Below are positions 7,742 through 16,731 of a stretch of DNA of 64,000 bases, piece by piece. Source of the stretch: SSSZ01 sp016790965 (GTDB taxonomy: Bacteria > Pseudomonadota > Gammaproteobacteria > Burkholderiales > Rhodocyclaceae); the NCBI GenBank assembly GCA_016790965.1, contig JAEUNZ010000031.1, forward strand, positions 124,001-188,000, read 5' to 3'. A program made the translations under genes and the position numbers. The notes beneath the pieces are model-generated. The model did not search any database. It was not told the origin of the DNA and worked only from the letters and a program-made list of their open reading frames with translations. The first letter of the stretch is position 1. Each line of letters begins with the position of its first letter.

Positions 7742-9316
7742 GTGAATTCCTTCGACGTCCTAATCATTGGTAGCGGTCTCGCCGGACAATCCGCTGCCCT
7801 GCGTCTTGCAGACCGCTGCCGCGTGGCATTGGTCAGCAAGCGTGCGCTCGAAGACAGTGCCTCAGGCTGGGCCCAGGGGGGAATTGCAGCCGTCCTCGAC
7901 AGCCAGGATTCCATAGATGCCCATATCCGGGATACCTTCATTGCCGGCGCATGGTTGAACGACCCGGTTGCTACACGGTTCGTGGTCGAGAACGGCCGCC
8001 GCGCCATCGATTGGCTGATCGGCCAGGGAGTCCCCTTCACCCAAGACGACTCCGGCTACCATCTAACCCGGGAAGGCGGTCACAGCGCCCGCCGCGTGAT
8101 CCATGTCGCCGATGCTACCGGCCAGGCAGTCCAAGAGACCCTAACCCGCAGGGTTCGGGCCCACCCGAACATCACGGTGCTGGAACATCACATCGCTGTC
8201 GATCTGATTACGGCGGTGAAGCTGGGCGGCAGCGAAGACCGATGCCATGGTGCCTACGTGCTCGACACCCGCATGGACCGTGTCGTCACCCTTGGAGCAC
8301 CGCATACCTTGATCGCGACAGGAGGAGCGGGCAAGGTATATCTCTACACGACCAACCCAGACACCTCCACCGGAGACGGCATCGCCATGGCTTGGCGAGC
8401 GGGGTGCCGTGTCGCCAATATGGAGTTCATCCAGTTCCATCCAACCTGCCTTTACCACCCCCAGGCCAAGTCCTTTCTGATCTCCGAGGCGGTACGCGGC
8501 GAAGGGGGTCTGCTGCGGCTCCCGGACGGAACCCGCTTCATGCCCGAACACGATCCGCGGGCCGAACTCGCTCCCCGGGACGTGGTCGCCCGCGCGATCG
8601 ACTTCGAGATGAAGAAGCGTGGCCTGGATTGCGTCTTCCTGGACATCGCCCACAAAGGCGAAGATTTCATCCGCGGGCACTTTCCCAATATTCACGCCCG
8701 CTGCCTGGAACTGGGCATCGACATCACCCGTGACCCTATCCCGGTCGTACCGGCGGCCCACTACACCTGCGGAGGCATCGTCTGCGACCTGCGGGGGCGT
8801 ACCGATCTTGCTGGTCTCTACGTGGCTGGGGAGGCCTCGTGCACCGGCCTGCACGGCGCAAATCGCCTCGCCTCCAACTCGCTCCTGGAATGCCTTGTCT
8901 TCGCCGAGGCGGCGGTCACCGACATCCTCGCCACATCCGTGGAGGCCGTCTCTGCTTTGCCCGCATGGGATGAAAGCCGGGTAACCGATGCCGACGAAGA
9001 AGTCGTCATTTCTCACAACTGGGACGAGTTGCGCCGCTTCATGTGGGATTACGTTGGCATCGTACGTACAACCAAGCGCCTAAAACGAGCCTCACACCGC
9101 ATTCGTTTGCTCAAGCGCGAAATCGATGAGTTCTACGCCAATTTCCGGGTCAGTCATGACCTGATCGAACTGCGCAATCTGGTTGAGACGGCTGACCTCA
9201 TCGTACGCTGTGCCATGAAGCGCCGAGAAAGCCGAGGGCTTCACTCGTCACGAGACTATCCGGAAACCCGGAAGATCCCACGCAGTACGGTTCTCAAGCG
9301 ACGCGCAAAGCGGTAG
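7742..9316 (+). CDS. nadB: L-aspartate oxidase
   Basis: NadB oxidises L-aspartate to iminoaspartate, the first step of de novo NAD synthesis, using FAD. The 524-aa protein starts at GTG and opens with the Rossmann dinucleotide motif IIGSGLAGQSAAL. It has the family-typical ASGWAQGGIAAVL, HTCGGIVCDLRGRTDL-like and GLHGANRLASNSLLE segments and a C-terminal helical domain. It is divergent from rpoE, and the 159 bases between them must hold both promoters. No clear consensus pair was identified there. Confidence 0.96.
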   Translation: MNSFDVLIIGSGLAGQSAALRLADRCRVALVSKRALEDSASGWAQGGIAAVLDSQDSIDAHIRDTFIAGAWLNDPVATRFVVENGRRAIDWLIGQGVPFTQDDSGYHLTREGGHSARRVIHVADATGQAVQETLTRRVRAHPNITVLEHHIAVDLITAVKLGGSEDRCHGAYVLDTRMDRVVTLGAPHTLIATGGAGKVYLYTTNPDTSTGDGIAMAWRAGCRVANMEFIQFHPTCLYHPQAKSFLISEAVRGEGGLLRLPDGTRFMPEHDPRAELAPRDVVARAIDFEMKKRGLDCVFLDIAHKGEDFIRGHFPNIHARCLELGIDITRDPIPVVPAAHYTCGGIVCDLRGRTDLAGLYVAGEASCTGLHGANRLASNSLLECLVFAEAAVTDILATSVEAVSALPAWDESRVTDADEEVVISHNWDELRRFMWDYVGIVRTTKRLKRASHRIRLLKREIDEFYANFRVSHDLIELRNLVETADLIVRCAMKRRESRGLHSSRDYPETRKIPRSTVLKRRAKR

Positions 9317-9380
9317 TGCCTGGCTACCCAGGTACCTCACCAACGCTGCTACACGCCGGAGATTTCGATTTCGAGTGTGC

Positions 9381-9827
9381 TCAACGGGGCACAGTTTCCG
9401 GACCAAGCCTCGCGTCTGTGGTGGGCCGCCGTCGCCAGCCAAGCCACAGGCGCAAGCGGCGAAAATCTTCATACGTGAGACTATCCGGTGCAATGGCAAG
9501 CACACACGCGCAATCATCACTCCGTATGCGCAGGACAGTCAGCCAGGGGTGAATCCTTAACGGGGAAATCACTTCCGCCGAGCGCCAATCATGCTGCGCT
9601 GTGGCGATCTCGAGACGCCCATCGACAAACAGCTTCAGGCCGACGACGCTCGGCCGCCCTGCCCTCCAGGCCACGGTGGCGCCTAAGGCGACCATTGCCA
9701 AGGCGCCGATGAACCCCAGACCCAAGTCCAGCCCCCCAAGAGCCAAGGCCGCCGTTATATGGGCAAGGAACCCGGCACCGCGCAGAAAACGAGAAGGGTG
9801 CAGCCCGATGTTGATCGGAAACTGCAC
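9381..9827 (-). CDS. YgfX-like membrane protein
   Basis: A 148-aa protein with two membrane segments near the N-terminus (about 18-55) followed by a small soluble domain. The layout and position beside fabF and nadB match the YgfX family, whose E. coli member (also called CptA) partners the succinate dehydrogenase assembly factor SdhE and has been described as a toxin. Here it lies 19 bases after fabF and converges on nadB, with no sdhE next to it. Assignment is by layout and context, so the molecular role is uncertain. Confidence 0.6.
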   Translation of the reverse strand: MQFPINIGLHPSRFLRGAGFLAHITAALALGGLDLGLGFIGALAMVALGATVAWRAGRPSVVGLKLFVDGRLEIATAQHDWRSAEVISPLRIHPWLTVLRIRSDDCACVLAIAPDSLTYEDFRRLRLWLGWRRRPTTDARLGPETVPR

Positions 9828-9846
9828 CCCGTCCTCCTCTTGGGGA

Positions 9847-11094
9847 TCAGATACGCCGGAACGCTACTGTCCCGTTGGTTCCGCCGAACCCGAAGGAATT
9901 GGAAATTGCAGCGTCAATCTTCATCTTGCGAGCCTGATTCGCACAGTAGTCCAGGTCACAGCGCTCATCCTGATTGAAGATGTTGATCGTCGGCGGCGAA
10001 ATCTGATGATGGATCGCCAGGGCGGTGAATACGGCCTCTATCCCCCCGGCGGCACCCAATAGGTGCCCGGTCATGGACTTGGTTGAATTCATGACCAGAT
10101 TCTTGGTAGCCTCGCCGAAGGCACGTTTGACAGCCTGTGTTTCGGCAACATCCCCCAGGGGAGTCGAGGTCCCATGGGCATTGATGTACTGGATGTCACC
10201 CGGCGCTAGGTCGGCATTGCGCAAGGCAGCCAACATGCAGCGCCGTGCTCCGTCACCGTCTTCGGCCGGCTGTGTCATGTGGAAGGCATCGGCGCTCATG
10301 CCATAACCTGCCACCTCCGCGTAGATCTTTGCGCCACGGGCCTTGGCGTGCTTGTATTCCTCTAGCACCATCACCCCGGCACCCTCTCCAAGCACGAAGC
10401 CATCGCGATCCCGGTCCCAGGGGCGGCTGGCGGTAGCCGGGTCGTCATTCCGCGTGGACAGCGCGCGGGCCGCGCAGAATCCGCCCAGGCCCAACGGGGA
10501 CACCGTCGCCTCGGCGCCGCCAGCAACCATTACATCTGCATCCCCATACTCGATGATGCGTGCGGCTTCGCCCACGGAGTGGGTTCCGGTAGTACAGGCC
10601 GTGACCAATGCAATGTTGGGGCCCTTGAATCCGAACATGATCGACAGGTTGCCAGAAATCATGTTGATGATCGAACCGGGGACAAAAAAGGGAGAAATCT
10701 TGCGGGGACCACCAGCCAGATAGTCGTCTTTGGTCGCTTCGATCAGAGGTAAACCGCCTATCCCTGACCCGATGGCAACCCCGATGCGCTCAGGATCGGC
10801 CGCATTCTCGGCAAGCCCAGCGTCGCGCACGGCCTGAATTGCAGCCGCCATGCCGAAGTGGATGAAGGTATCCATGCGCCGGGACTCCTTCGGTGCCAGA
10901 TAGGCCCCGATGTCGAAACCCTTCACTTCTCCCGCGATGTGAGCGGAAAAAGCTGAGGCATCGAATTTGGTGATCGTGGCGATCCCGCTACGGCCGGCGA
11001 TGAGGTTTGACCAACCCTCTTCCACGGTATTGCCGACCGGGCTAACCAAACCCAGACCGGTGATGACGACTCTGCGACGTGCCAAGGTGTGCAC
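9847..11094 (-). CDS. fabF: 3-oxoacyl-ACP synthase II (FabF)
   Basis: FabF condenses malonyl-ACP with acyl-ACP to elongate fatty acids. The 415-aa protein has the Cys-His-His active site of the KAS II family: the nucleophile in TACTTGTHS, one His in NAHGTSTPLGD and the other in KSMTGHLLGAAG. Length and start (MHTLARRRVVITGLG) are typical. It is the last fatty-acid gene of the operon and is separated from acpP by a hairpin that may set its lower expression relative to ACP. Confidence 0.97.
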   Translation of the reverse strand: MHTLARRRVVITGLGLVSPVGNTVEEGWSNLIAGRSGIATITKFDASAFSAHIAGEVKGFDIGAYLAPKESRRMDTFIHFGMAAAIQAVRDAGLAENAADPERIGVAIGSGIGGLPLIEATKDDYLAGGPRKISPFFVPGSIINMISGNLSIMFGFKGPNIALVTACTTGTHSVGEAARIIEYGDADVMVAGGAEATVSPLGLGGFCAARALSTRNDDPATASRPWDRDRDGFVLGEGAGVMVLEEYKHAKARGAKIYAEVAGYGMSADAFHMTQPAEDGDGARRCMLAALRNADLAPGDIQYINAHGTSTPLGDVAETQAVKRAFGEATKNLVMNSTKSMTGHLLGAAGGIEAVFTALAIHHQISPPTINIFNQDERCDLDYCANQARKMKIDAAISNSFGFGGTNGTVAFRRI

Positions 11095-11113
11095 TCCGTA
11101 TTTGAATGCGTAA

Positions 11114-11135
11114 AGGCCGGCCCGCGGGCCGGCCT
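11114..11135 (-). terminator. GC-rich hairpin between acpP and fabF (partial terminator)
   Basis: A perfect 22-bp palindrome (AGGCCGGCCC arm) followed on the minus strand by only TTTA. The T run is short, so full termination is doubtful. A partial terminator or an RNA-stabilising 3' end for the abundant acpP message is more likely. Confidence 0.6.
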
Positions 11136-11157
11136 CTGCCGCCGAAACCAGGATGGA

Positions 11158-11394
11158 TTACTTCTTGTTGGCGAGGATGTAGTCGACCGCCTGCTGAACG
11201 GTAGTGATCTTCTCGGCCTCCTCATCGGGGATTTCGCACTCGAATTCCTCTTCCAGGGCCATGACCAGTTCGACGGTATCCAGCGAATCCGCGCCAAGAT
11301 CGTCGACGAACGAAGACTCATTTTTGATGTCGGCTTCGTTCACGCCGAGTTGTTCGGCGACGATCTTCTTGACGCGCTCTACGATGTTATCCAT
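11158..11394 (-). CDS. acpP: Acyl carrier protein
   Basis: AcpP carries acyl intermediates on a 4'-phosphopantetheine arm. The 78-aa acidic protein has the attachment site Ser37 in GADSLDT and the canonical helical pattern. The start is the ATG at 11394 (MDNIVERVKK), preceded by an AAGGAG-type Shine-Dalgarno sequence; upstream in-frame codons to 11559 are not part of the family. It lies between fabG and fabF as in most proteobacteria. Confidence 0.98.
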   Translation of the reverse strand: MDNIVERVKKIVAEQLGVNEADIKNESSFVDDLGADSLDTVELVMALEEEFECEIPDEEAEKITTVQQAVDYILANKK

Positions 11395-11464
11395 TGAAAA
11401 AACTCCTTCCCCCTGAGGGTGTAATAAACGTTGCGAGTTTACCAAAAGCCGGCCTTGCCGGAAA

Positions 11465-12211
11465 TCAATCCATGAACATGCCGCCGTTGACGTGGATCGT
11501 CGTTCCGGTGACATAGCCTGCAGCCGGCGACGCAAGAAAGGCGACAGCGGCAGCGACATCTTCGGGAGTCCCCGCCCGCCCGAGTGGAATGGCCGACAGC
11601 ATGGCCTCCTTGTGCTTCTCGTCTAACCCGTGCGTCATATCGGTGGCGATAAATCCTGGCGCCACACAGTTAACCGTGATATTGCGGCTGCCAAGTTCCC
11701 GTGCCAAGGAACGGGCCATACCGGCTACACCCGCCTTCGCGGCACAGTAGTTGGCCTGACCGGGATTGCCCGAGTGACCGACCACCGAGGTGATGTTGAT
11801 GATGCGGCCCTTACGGGCTTTCATCATCCCCCGCATAACGGCCTTGGAAAGCCGGAACACCGCCTTGAGATTGGTATCGATCACCGCGTCCCACTCGTCC
11901 TCCTTCATGCGCATGGCCAGGTTATCCCGGGTGATGCCGGCATTATTCACGAGGATAGCGATGGCACCAAAATCTGCTTCGATCGCCGCGAGGGCTCCCT
12001 CGACCTGGGCGGCATCCCGCACTTCGAGCACTCGGCCAGCCCCACCCACACAAGCCTCGGCAAGATAGGCTGAGATGATCTCCGCCCCGACTTCACTAGT
12101 CGCCGTGCCCACCACAGTAGCCCCCAGACATCCCAGTTCGAGGGCGATGGCGCGCCCGATTCCCCGGGTTGCCCCGGTCACCAAAGCAACCTGTCCATGC
12201 AGCATGCTCAT
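11465..12211 (-). CDS. fabG: 3-oxoacyl-ACP reductase (FabG)
   Basis: FabG reduces 3-oxoacyl-ACP with NADPH. From the ATG at 12211 the protein is 248 aa, with the short-chain dehydrogenase cofactor motif TGATRGIGRAIA, NNAG, and the catalytic Ser-Tyr-Lys set in which YCAAKAG supplies Tyr and Lys. The start overlaps the fabD stop (TGATG), indicating coupling. The longer frame reaching 12322 would run into fabD and is rejected. Confidence 0.97.
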   Translation of the reverse strand: MSMLHGQVALVTGATRGIGRAIALELGCLGATVVGTATSEVGAEIISAYLAEACVGGAGRVLEVRDAAQVEGALAAIEADFGAIAILVNNAGITRDNLAMRMKEDEWDAVIDTNLKAVFRLSKAVMRGMMKARKGRIINITSVVGHSGNPGQANYCAAKAGVAGMARSLARELGSRNITVNCVAPGFIATDMTHGLDEKHKEAMLSAIPLGRAGTPEDVAAAVAFLASPAAGYVTGTTIHVNGGMFMD

Positions 12212-13134
12212 CACTCCAGTCCGAGATTGGCTTCGATGGCACCAGCGTCCGCGAGGGCGATGCCATTGACGCCTTCGGCACAGCGTTTGGTGAGTCCGGC
12301 AAGTACCTTTCCGGGCCCGCATTCTGCGACCGTGGTCACGCCCATCGCCGCCATCTTCTGGATGGTCTCGACCCAGCGCACCGGGTTGTATGCCTGTCTC
12401 ACGAGGGCATCCTTGATCCTGGCCAGGTCGCTCTCGACCACCACATCGACGTTATTGACGACCGGAATCCTGGGGGCACGCAAATCGAGTTGGGCAAGCC
12501 TCCCGGCGAGTTTGTCGGCCGCCGGACGCATGAGTGAAGAATGAAAGGGAGCGGAGACCGGCAAAGCTACGGCACGCTTCGCACCACGCGCCTTGCAAGT
12601 GTCCATGGCCCGTTCCACGGCGGCTTTGTGGCCAGCAATCACCGTCTGACCGGCGGCGTTGAAATTGACCGGCTCGACAACCTCGCCCAAGGCGGCTTCG
12701 GCGCAGGCTGCGCGAATACCCTCGTCGTCCAGTCCCAGAACGGCTGCCATGGCGCCAGTTCCCAGCGGAACCGCCTGCTGCATCGCGGTCGCCCGCAGGC
12801 GAACCAGGGGTACGGCATCCCTCAGATCGATCACCCCGGCCGCGACCAGCGCCGAATACTCGCCCAGGCTATGCCCGGCCAGCACGGCGGGCTGGCGCCC
12901 CCCCATTTCCAGCCACAGGCGCCAAGCAGCAATGGCGGCCGTCAGCATGACGGGTTGGGTGTTGACGGTCTGCGCCAGCAATTCCGCCGGCCCATCCGCA
13001 ACCATCTGCCAGAGGTCGTCCCCGAGCGCCTGAGAAGCCTCATCGAAGGTCGCTCGCACCACCGCAGCATCGCCATAGGACGCCATCATCCCAACGCTCT
13101 GGGAGCCCTGTCCCGGAAAGACAAATGCAAACAT
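12211..13134 (-). CDS. fabD: Malonyl-CoA:ACP transacylase (FabD)
   Basis: FabD transfers malonyl groups from CoA to ACP. The 307-aa protein starts MFAFVFPGQGSQSVGM, has the nucleophilic serine in GHSLGEYSAL and the substrate-binding GQTVIAG and PVSAPFHSSLM segments. Length matches the family. It is coupled to fabG by a stop/start overlap, and 71 bases separate it from fabH upstream. Confidence 0.97.
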   Translation of the reverse strand: MFAFVFPGQGSQSVGMMASYGDAAVVRATFDEASQALGDDLWQMVADGPAELLAQTVNTQPVMLTAAIAAWRLWLEMGGRQPAVLAGHSLGEYSALVAAGVIDLRDAVPLVRLRATAMQQAVPLGTGAMAAVLGLDDEGIRAACAEAALGEVVEPVNFNAAGQTVIAGHKAAVERAMDTCKARGAKRAVALPVSAPFHSSLMRPAADKLAGRLAQLDLRAPRIPVVNNVDVVVESDLARIKDALVRQAYNPVRWVETIQKMAAMGVTTVAECGPGKVLAGLTKRCAEGVNGIALADAGAIEANLGLE

Positions 13135-13205
13135 CGCTTGCTCCTATCGGGTGTGGAAACGCAAGAGCCGCTGGCGCCAAAAATGCCGCCAACCGCGACT
13201 ATGAA

Positions 13206-14168
13206 TCATATTTGCATCAGGACGGCGCCCCAAGTGAAGCCGCCGCCGACACCTTCTACTAAAACTGTTTGTCCTTTGCGGATGCGCCCGTCCCGAATCG
13301 CTTCGTCGAGAGCCAGTGGGATGGAGGCCGCCGAAGTGTTGCCGTGGTGGTCGACCGTCACCACCACCCGCTCAGGAGCGACGCCAAGTTTCTTGCCCGT
13401 GGCCTCTATGATGCGGACATTGGCTTGATGAGGGATAAGCCAGTCCAGGGCGGCTGGTGAGAGACCAGACCTGGAGCAGACCTCCTCCGCCACATCAGCA
13501 AGAACGCGTACGGCAAACTTGAATACCGCCTGGCCATCCATGCGCAGGAAAGGATCGCCGTTCACCTGACCTCCGCAAATCCGCCCGGGAACGCTCAGAA
13601 TACCGCTCTGGCTTCCATCCGCATGAAGCGCACTGGCGAGAATACCTGGAGTGTCCGAGGCCTCGAGTACCACGGCACCGGCACCGTCCCCAAAAAGTAC
13701 ACAAGTCCCTCGGTCGCTCCAGTCCAGGATGCGGGAGAACACCTCGGCACCGATGACCAAGGCTTTTTTATGGCTGCCGGAGGCAATGAACTTGTCAGCC
13801 ACCGTCAGGGCATAGGCGAACCCAGCACATACCGCCTGAACGTCAAAAGCAGTCGCCCCGCGGTTTCCGAGTCGCCCCTGGATAAGACAGGCTGTGCTGG
13901 GGAAAACAAAATCCGGCGTGGAGGTGGCGACGATCATGAGATCGAGGTCCGCTGCCGCAACCCCGGCCATCTCGAGCGCTTTCTGCGCCGCCTCGAAGCC
14001 CAGGTCGCTTGCCGTGACGCCGGGAGCGGCGAGATGACGTTGCCGGATACCCGTACGGGTAACGATCCACTCGTCGTCTGTATCGATTCCTCGTACTGCG
14101 AGATCGGCGTTGGTCACGGGAGCGCCCGGGAGCGAGCTGCCCGTTCCAATGACCCGAGAATAAATCAT
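13206..14168 (-). CDS. fabH: 3-oxoacyl-ACP synthase III (FabH)
   Basis: FabH starts fatty-acid synthesis by condensing acetyl-CoA with malonyl-ACP. The 320-aa protein has the catalytic Cys in VQAVCAGFAYAL, the His in HQANVRII and the Asn in HHGNTSAASIP. It opens with YSRVIGTGSSLP, as FabH proteins do. Its start overlaps the plsX stop by 4 bases. Confidence 0.97.
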   Translation of the reverse strand: MIYSRVIGTGSSLPGAPVTNADLAVRGIDTDDEWIVTRTGIRQRHLAAPGVTASDLGFEAAQKALEMAGVAAADLDLMIVATSTPDFVFPSTACLIQGRLGNRGATAFDVQAVCAGFAYALTVADKFIASGSHKKALVIGAEVFSRILDWSDRGTCVLFGDGAGAVVLEASDTPGILASALHADGSQSGILSVPGRICGGQVNGDPFLRMDGQAVFKFAVRVLADVAEEVCSRSGLSPAALDWLIPHQANVRIIEATGKKLGVAPERVVVTVDHHGNTSAASIPLALDEAIRDGRIRKGQTVLVEGVGGGFTWGAVLMQI

Positions 14169-15190
14169 GCCGCTTCCTCGCGAGTCCCTTGCCCCGCAAT
14201 ACCGGCAAACCGTTCCGCGATGCGCTCGAGCACTCCGTTCTCGGCCGCATCCCAGGCGCGGGCGATGGCGTTGGCGAATGCAAAGGCGTCCGCCGAGCCG
14301 TGACTCTTCACCGAAATGCCCTTGAGGCCCAGGAGAATGGCGCCATTGTAGCGCCGATGATCGACACGTTGCTTGAAGCGACCAAGCACCGGCATGGCAA
14401 CCAAGGCCGCAAGGCGGGTGAGCAGATTACGCTTGAACTCTTGCCGCAGGAAGGAAGCAAGCATCTGGGCGAGCCCCTCCGAAGTCTTCAACGCAACATT
14501 ACCTACAAAACCGTCGCAGACCACGATGTCCGCGTCGCCTTTGTAGATACCGTCCCCTTCGACATTGCCCACGAAATTCAGCCCGGATTGCCGCAGGAGT
14601 TCCCCGGCCCTCTTGACCACTTCGTTGCCCTTGATGTCTTCCTCGCCAATGTTGAGCAGACCCACGGTGGGTCGATCGACGTGCTCCAGGGCCGAAACCA
14701 GCGACGCTCCCATGAGGCCGAACTGCAGCAGGTGTTCCGGCGTGCAATCGATGTTCGCCCCCAGATCGAGGACATGTGTATGACCGCGCAGGGTAGGCAG
14801 CGGCGCACAGATAGCGGGACGATCGATGCCCGGCAACATCTTCAGGACAAAGCGGGAAATGGCCATGAGCGCCCCGGTGTTCCCGGCCGAAACACAGGCC
14901 TGGGCCTGACCTTCCTTCACCAGGTTGATCGCTACCCGCATGGAAGAGTCTTTCTTGTTGCGAAGCGCAAGGGCTGGAGACTCGTCCATCTCGACGACTT
15001 CGGACGCACTGACGAGCCGAAGTCGCGCATCTCCGGCGGCGTTCCCGAGATGGGGACGGATCGCCCCCTCCCGACCGACCAACACCAGGCTGGCGCCCGG
15101 ATGGTCGGCCAGGAAGCGCAGAGCCCCAGGAACCGTCACTGACGGCCCGTGGTCGCCCCCCATGCAATCGATGGCGATGCAGTTGGTCAT
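14165..15190 (-). CDS. plsX: Phosphate acyltransferase PlsX
   Basis: PlsX converts acyl-ACP to acyl-phosphate, the acyl donor for PlsY in phospholipid synthesis. The 341-aa protein has the family N-terminus IDCMGGDHGPSV and the conserved SAGNTGALMAIS, DLGANIDC and CDGFVGNVALK motifs. It sits in the usual rpmF-plsX-fabH order. A terminator-like hairpin lies directly before its ATG. Confidence 0.96.
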   Translation of the reverse strand: MTNCIAIDCMGGDHGPSVTVPGALRFLADHPGASLVLVGREGAIRPHLGNAAGDARLRLVSASEVVEMDESPALALRNKKDSSMRVAINLVKEGQAQACVSAGNTGALMAISRFVLKMLPGIDRPAICAPLPTLRGHTHVLDLGANIDCTPEHLLQFGLMGASLVSALEHVDRPTVGLLNIGEEDIKGNEVVKRAGELLRQSGLNFVGNVEGDGIYKGDADIVVCDGFVGNVALKTSEGLAQMLASFLRQEFKRNLLTRLAALVAMPVLGRFKQRVDHRRYNGAILLGLKGISVKSHGSADAFAFANAIARAWDAAENGVLERIAERFAGIAGQGTREEAA

Positions 15191-15193
15191 GGC

Positions 15194-15230
15194 AAAAAGA
15201 AAGGCAGGCAGTCCGAACGAACTGCCTGCC
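15194..15230 (-). terminator. Attenuator-like hairpin between rpmF and plsX
   Basis: On the minus strand GGCAGGCAGT pairs perfectly with ACTGCCTGCC over an 8-base loop, followed by TTTCTTTTTG. This is a good intrinsic terminator shape, placed a few bases before the plsX start codon. It could lower expression of plsX-fab relative to the ribosomal protein gene. Confidence 0.7.
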
Positions 15231-15243
15231 CCTCGTGGCGCAA

Positions 15244-15423
15244 TTACTCGCCCTTGCCCTTCAGGACCTTTTTGCCGCGATAAAACCCGGTGGGGGAAAT
15301 ATGGTGGCGCAGGTGAACCTCGCCCGTGGTGGGCTCGAGAGCCAGCGGGGGATTGGTCAGAAAGTCGTGAGCACGGTGCATGCCACGCTTGGACGGGGAC
15401 TTCTTGTTCTGTTGAACGGCCAT
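15244..15423 (-). CDS. rpmF: 50S ribosomal protein L32
   Basis: The minus strand from the ATG at 15423 encodes 59 aa beginning MAVQQNKKSPSKRGMHR and ending KKVLKGKGE. This is the typical L32, a small basic protein of the large ribosomal subunit. Like many betaproteobacterial L32 proteins it lacks the four zinc-binding cysteines found in other bacteria. It lies 18 bases after yceD and before plsX, the conserved order. Confidence 0.96.
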   Translation of the reverse strand: MAVQQNKKSPSKRGMHRAHDFLTNPPLALEPTTGEVHLRHHISPTGFYRGKKVLKGKGE

Positions 15424-15441
15424 TTCATCACTCCAAAAAAA

Positions 15442-15936
15442 TCAGTTCGGCCTCCCCTTCATTCCGGCGAGCCCCGCAAACGGCATCATCCGTTCACCGG
15501 CCTCGGAATCTCCGGGCAGACTACATTTTTCGTGCCGCGGCGACACAGGAAGTGCCAGGAGGACTTCGTCCTCGACCAGATTGGCCACTTCAAGCTCACC
15601 CGCCACGGGCAGAAAATCTCGACTATCGTCCTCCAACTCGTCCTGCGACAGTTCTTCGCCCTCGGGAACTAGCTCCAGAAGGCTCTCAACCTCCAGGCGA
15701 AATCCGACGACCCCAAGACAGCGCTGACAGGCAAGCGGCAGGTTTCCAGACAGGAGAAGCCTCAGCTGAGACTGCCCCCGCTCACCCCTGCCCCCTTCGA
15801 GCCGATACCGGACTTCCCCGGAAATCTCGGCCAGAAGGTCGTGCAGCCTGGTAAGCGCAGAGACATCGACAGTCCCTTCGAGGACCCTTCTGTCCCTGGC
15901 AAAAGCCATACCGTCAATCACGAGCTGTTGCGACAT
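15442..15936 (-). CDS. yceD: YceD / DUF177 family protein
   Basis: A 164-aa DUF177 protein with the typical start (LVIDGMAFARD) and a CQRCLG cysteine pair followed by an acidic segment. DUF177 proteins are widely encoded just upstream of rpmF and are implicated in 23S rRNA accumulation or ribosome assembly; the mechanism is not settled. It is the first gene of the rpmF-plsX-fab operon. Confidence 0.9.
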   Translation of the reverse strand: MSQQLVIDGMAFARDRRVLEGTVDVSALTRLHDLLAEISGEVRYRLEGGRGERGQSQLRLLLSGNLPLACQRCLGVVGFRLEVESLLELVPEGEELSQDELEDDSRDFLPVAGELEVANLVEDEVLLALPVSPRHEKCSLPGDSEAGERMMPFAGLAGMKGRPN

Positions 15937-15945
15937 AAACGGCGG

Positions 15946-15974
15946 ATGATATTATTTTTGCCCGCTTAAGTCAA
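15946..15974 (-). promoter_or_regulatory. Sigma-70 promoter for yceD-rpmF-plsX-fab
   Basis: On the minus strand a TTGACT box (15974-15969) and a TATCAT box (15951-15946) are separated by exactly 17 bases. The predicted start of transcription falls about 3 bases before the yceD ATG, so the yceD message from this promoter would be nearly leaderless. Confidence 0.65.
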
Positions 15975-16034
15975 AACTCGGCAAGACTTGAATTTCCCCG
16001 TGCAAGCGCTTGTCCCCGTTCGGATTTCAACTCA

Positions 16035-16616
16035 ATGACCCGCCCCATCGTGCTTGCGTCGACCTCGCCCTATCGGCGGGAACTTCTCGGTCGCCTGCAA
16101 TTGCCCTTTTCCGTCGATGACCCCGCCACCGACGAGACGCCACTCCGCGGGGAATCCGCTGAGGAAACTGCACTGCGCCTCGCACAAGCAAAGGCTCGCG
16201 CCGTTGCATCCCGGCACCCGGAGGCTCTGATCATCGGCAGCGATCAGGTCGCCGTGTGCGAGGGGCGCGTCTATGGCAAGCCGGGCAATCACGCGGGCGC
16301 GGTCCGGCAACTGACCGAACTGTCTGGCCGAACGGTCAATTTCTTCACGGGTGTCAGTCTTCTCGACAGCCAATCGGGTCGCTGCCAGGTCCGTGGCATC
16401 CCCACCCTGGTCCGCTTCAGGCACTTGGAACCGTCCGAAATCGAGCGCTACCTGGAGCGAGAACAAGCCTACAACTGTGCCGGCTCGGCCAAATCCGAAG
16501 GTTTAGGCATCTCCCTCCTCGCTGCCCTTGAAGGCAGCGACCCGACCGCCCTCATAGGCCTGCCATTGATTGGCCTATGCGACATGCTGCGGCAGGAGGG
16601 CTTGGCGCTGCCCTGA
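16035..16616 (+). CDS. Maf-like nucleotide pyrophosphatase (YceF type)
   Basis: A 193-aa Maf-family protein. Members hydrolyse non-canonical or modified nucleoside triphosphates to monophosphates. The N-terminal motif ASTSPYRRELL and the core segments DETP, SDQVA and GKPGN are visible. The position opposite yceD-rpmF matches the YceF clade (7-methyl-GTP pyrophosphatase in E. coli). It is divergent from yceD with about 100 bases between them. Confidence 0.9.
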   Translation: MTRPIVLASTSPYRRELLGRLQLPFSVDDPATDETPLRGESAEETALRLAQAKARAVASRHPEALIIGSDQVAVCEGRVYGKPGNHAGAVRQLTELSGRTVNFFTGVSLLDSQSGRCQVRGIPTLVRFRHLEPSEIERYLEREQAYNCAGSAKSEGLGISLLAALEGSDPTALIGLPLIGLCDMLRQEGLALP

Positions 16617-16731
16617 CCAGGGCACTTGAATCCTCCGTGGAGGGCAAACGGTGATTCGCGCTTGCCCCCTTCATCTCCCCCTGCTTCGCGCGGGCCGGGA
16701 CAGTACATCACTGAAGGTGCCAATCCAACTC

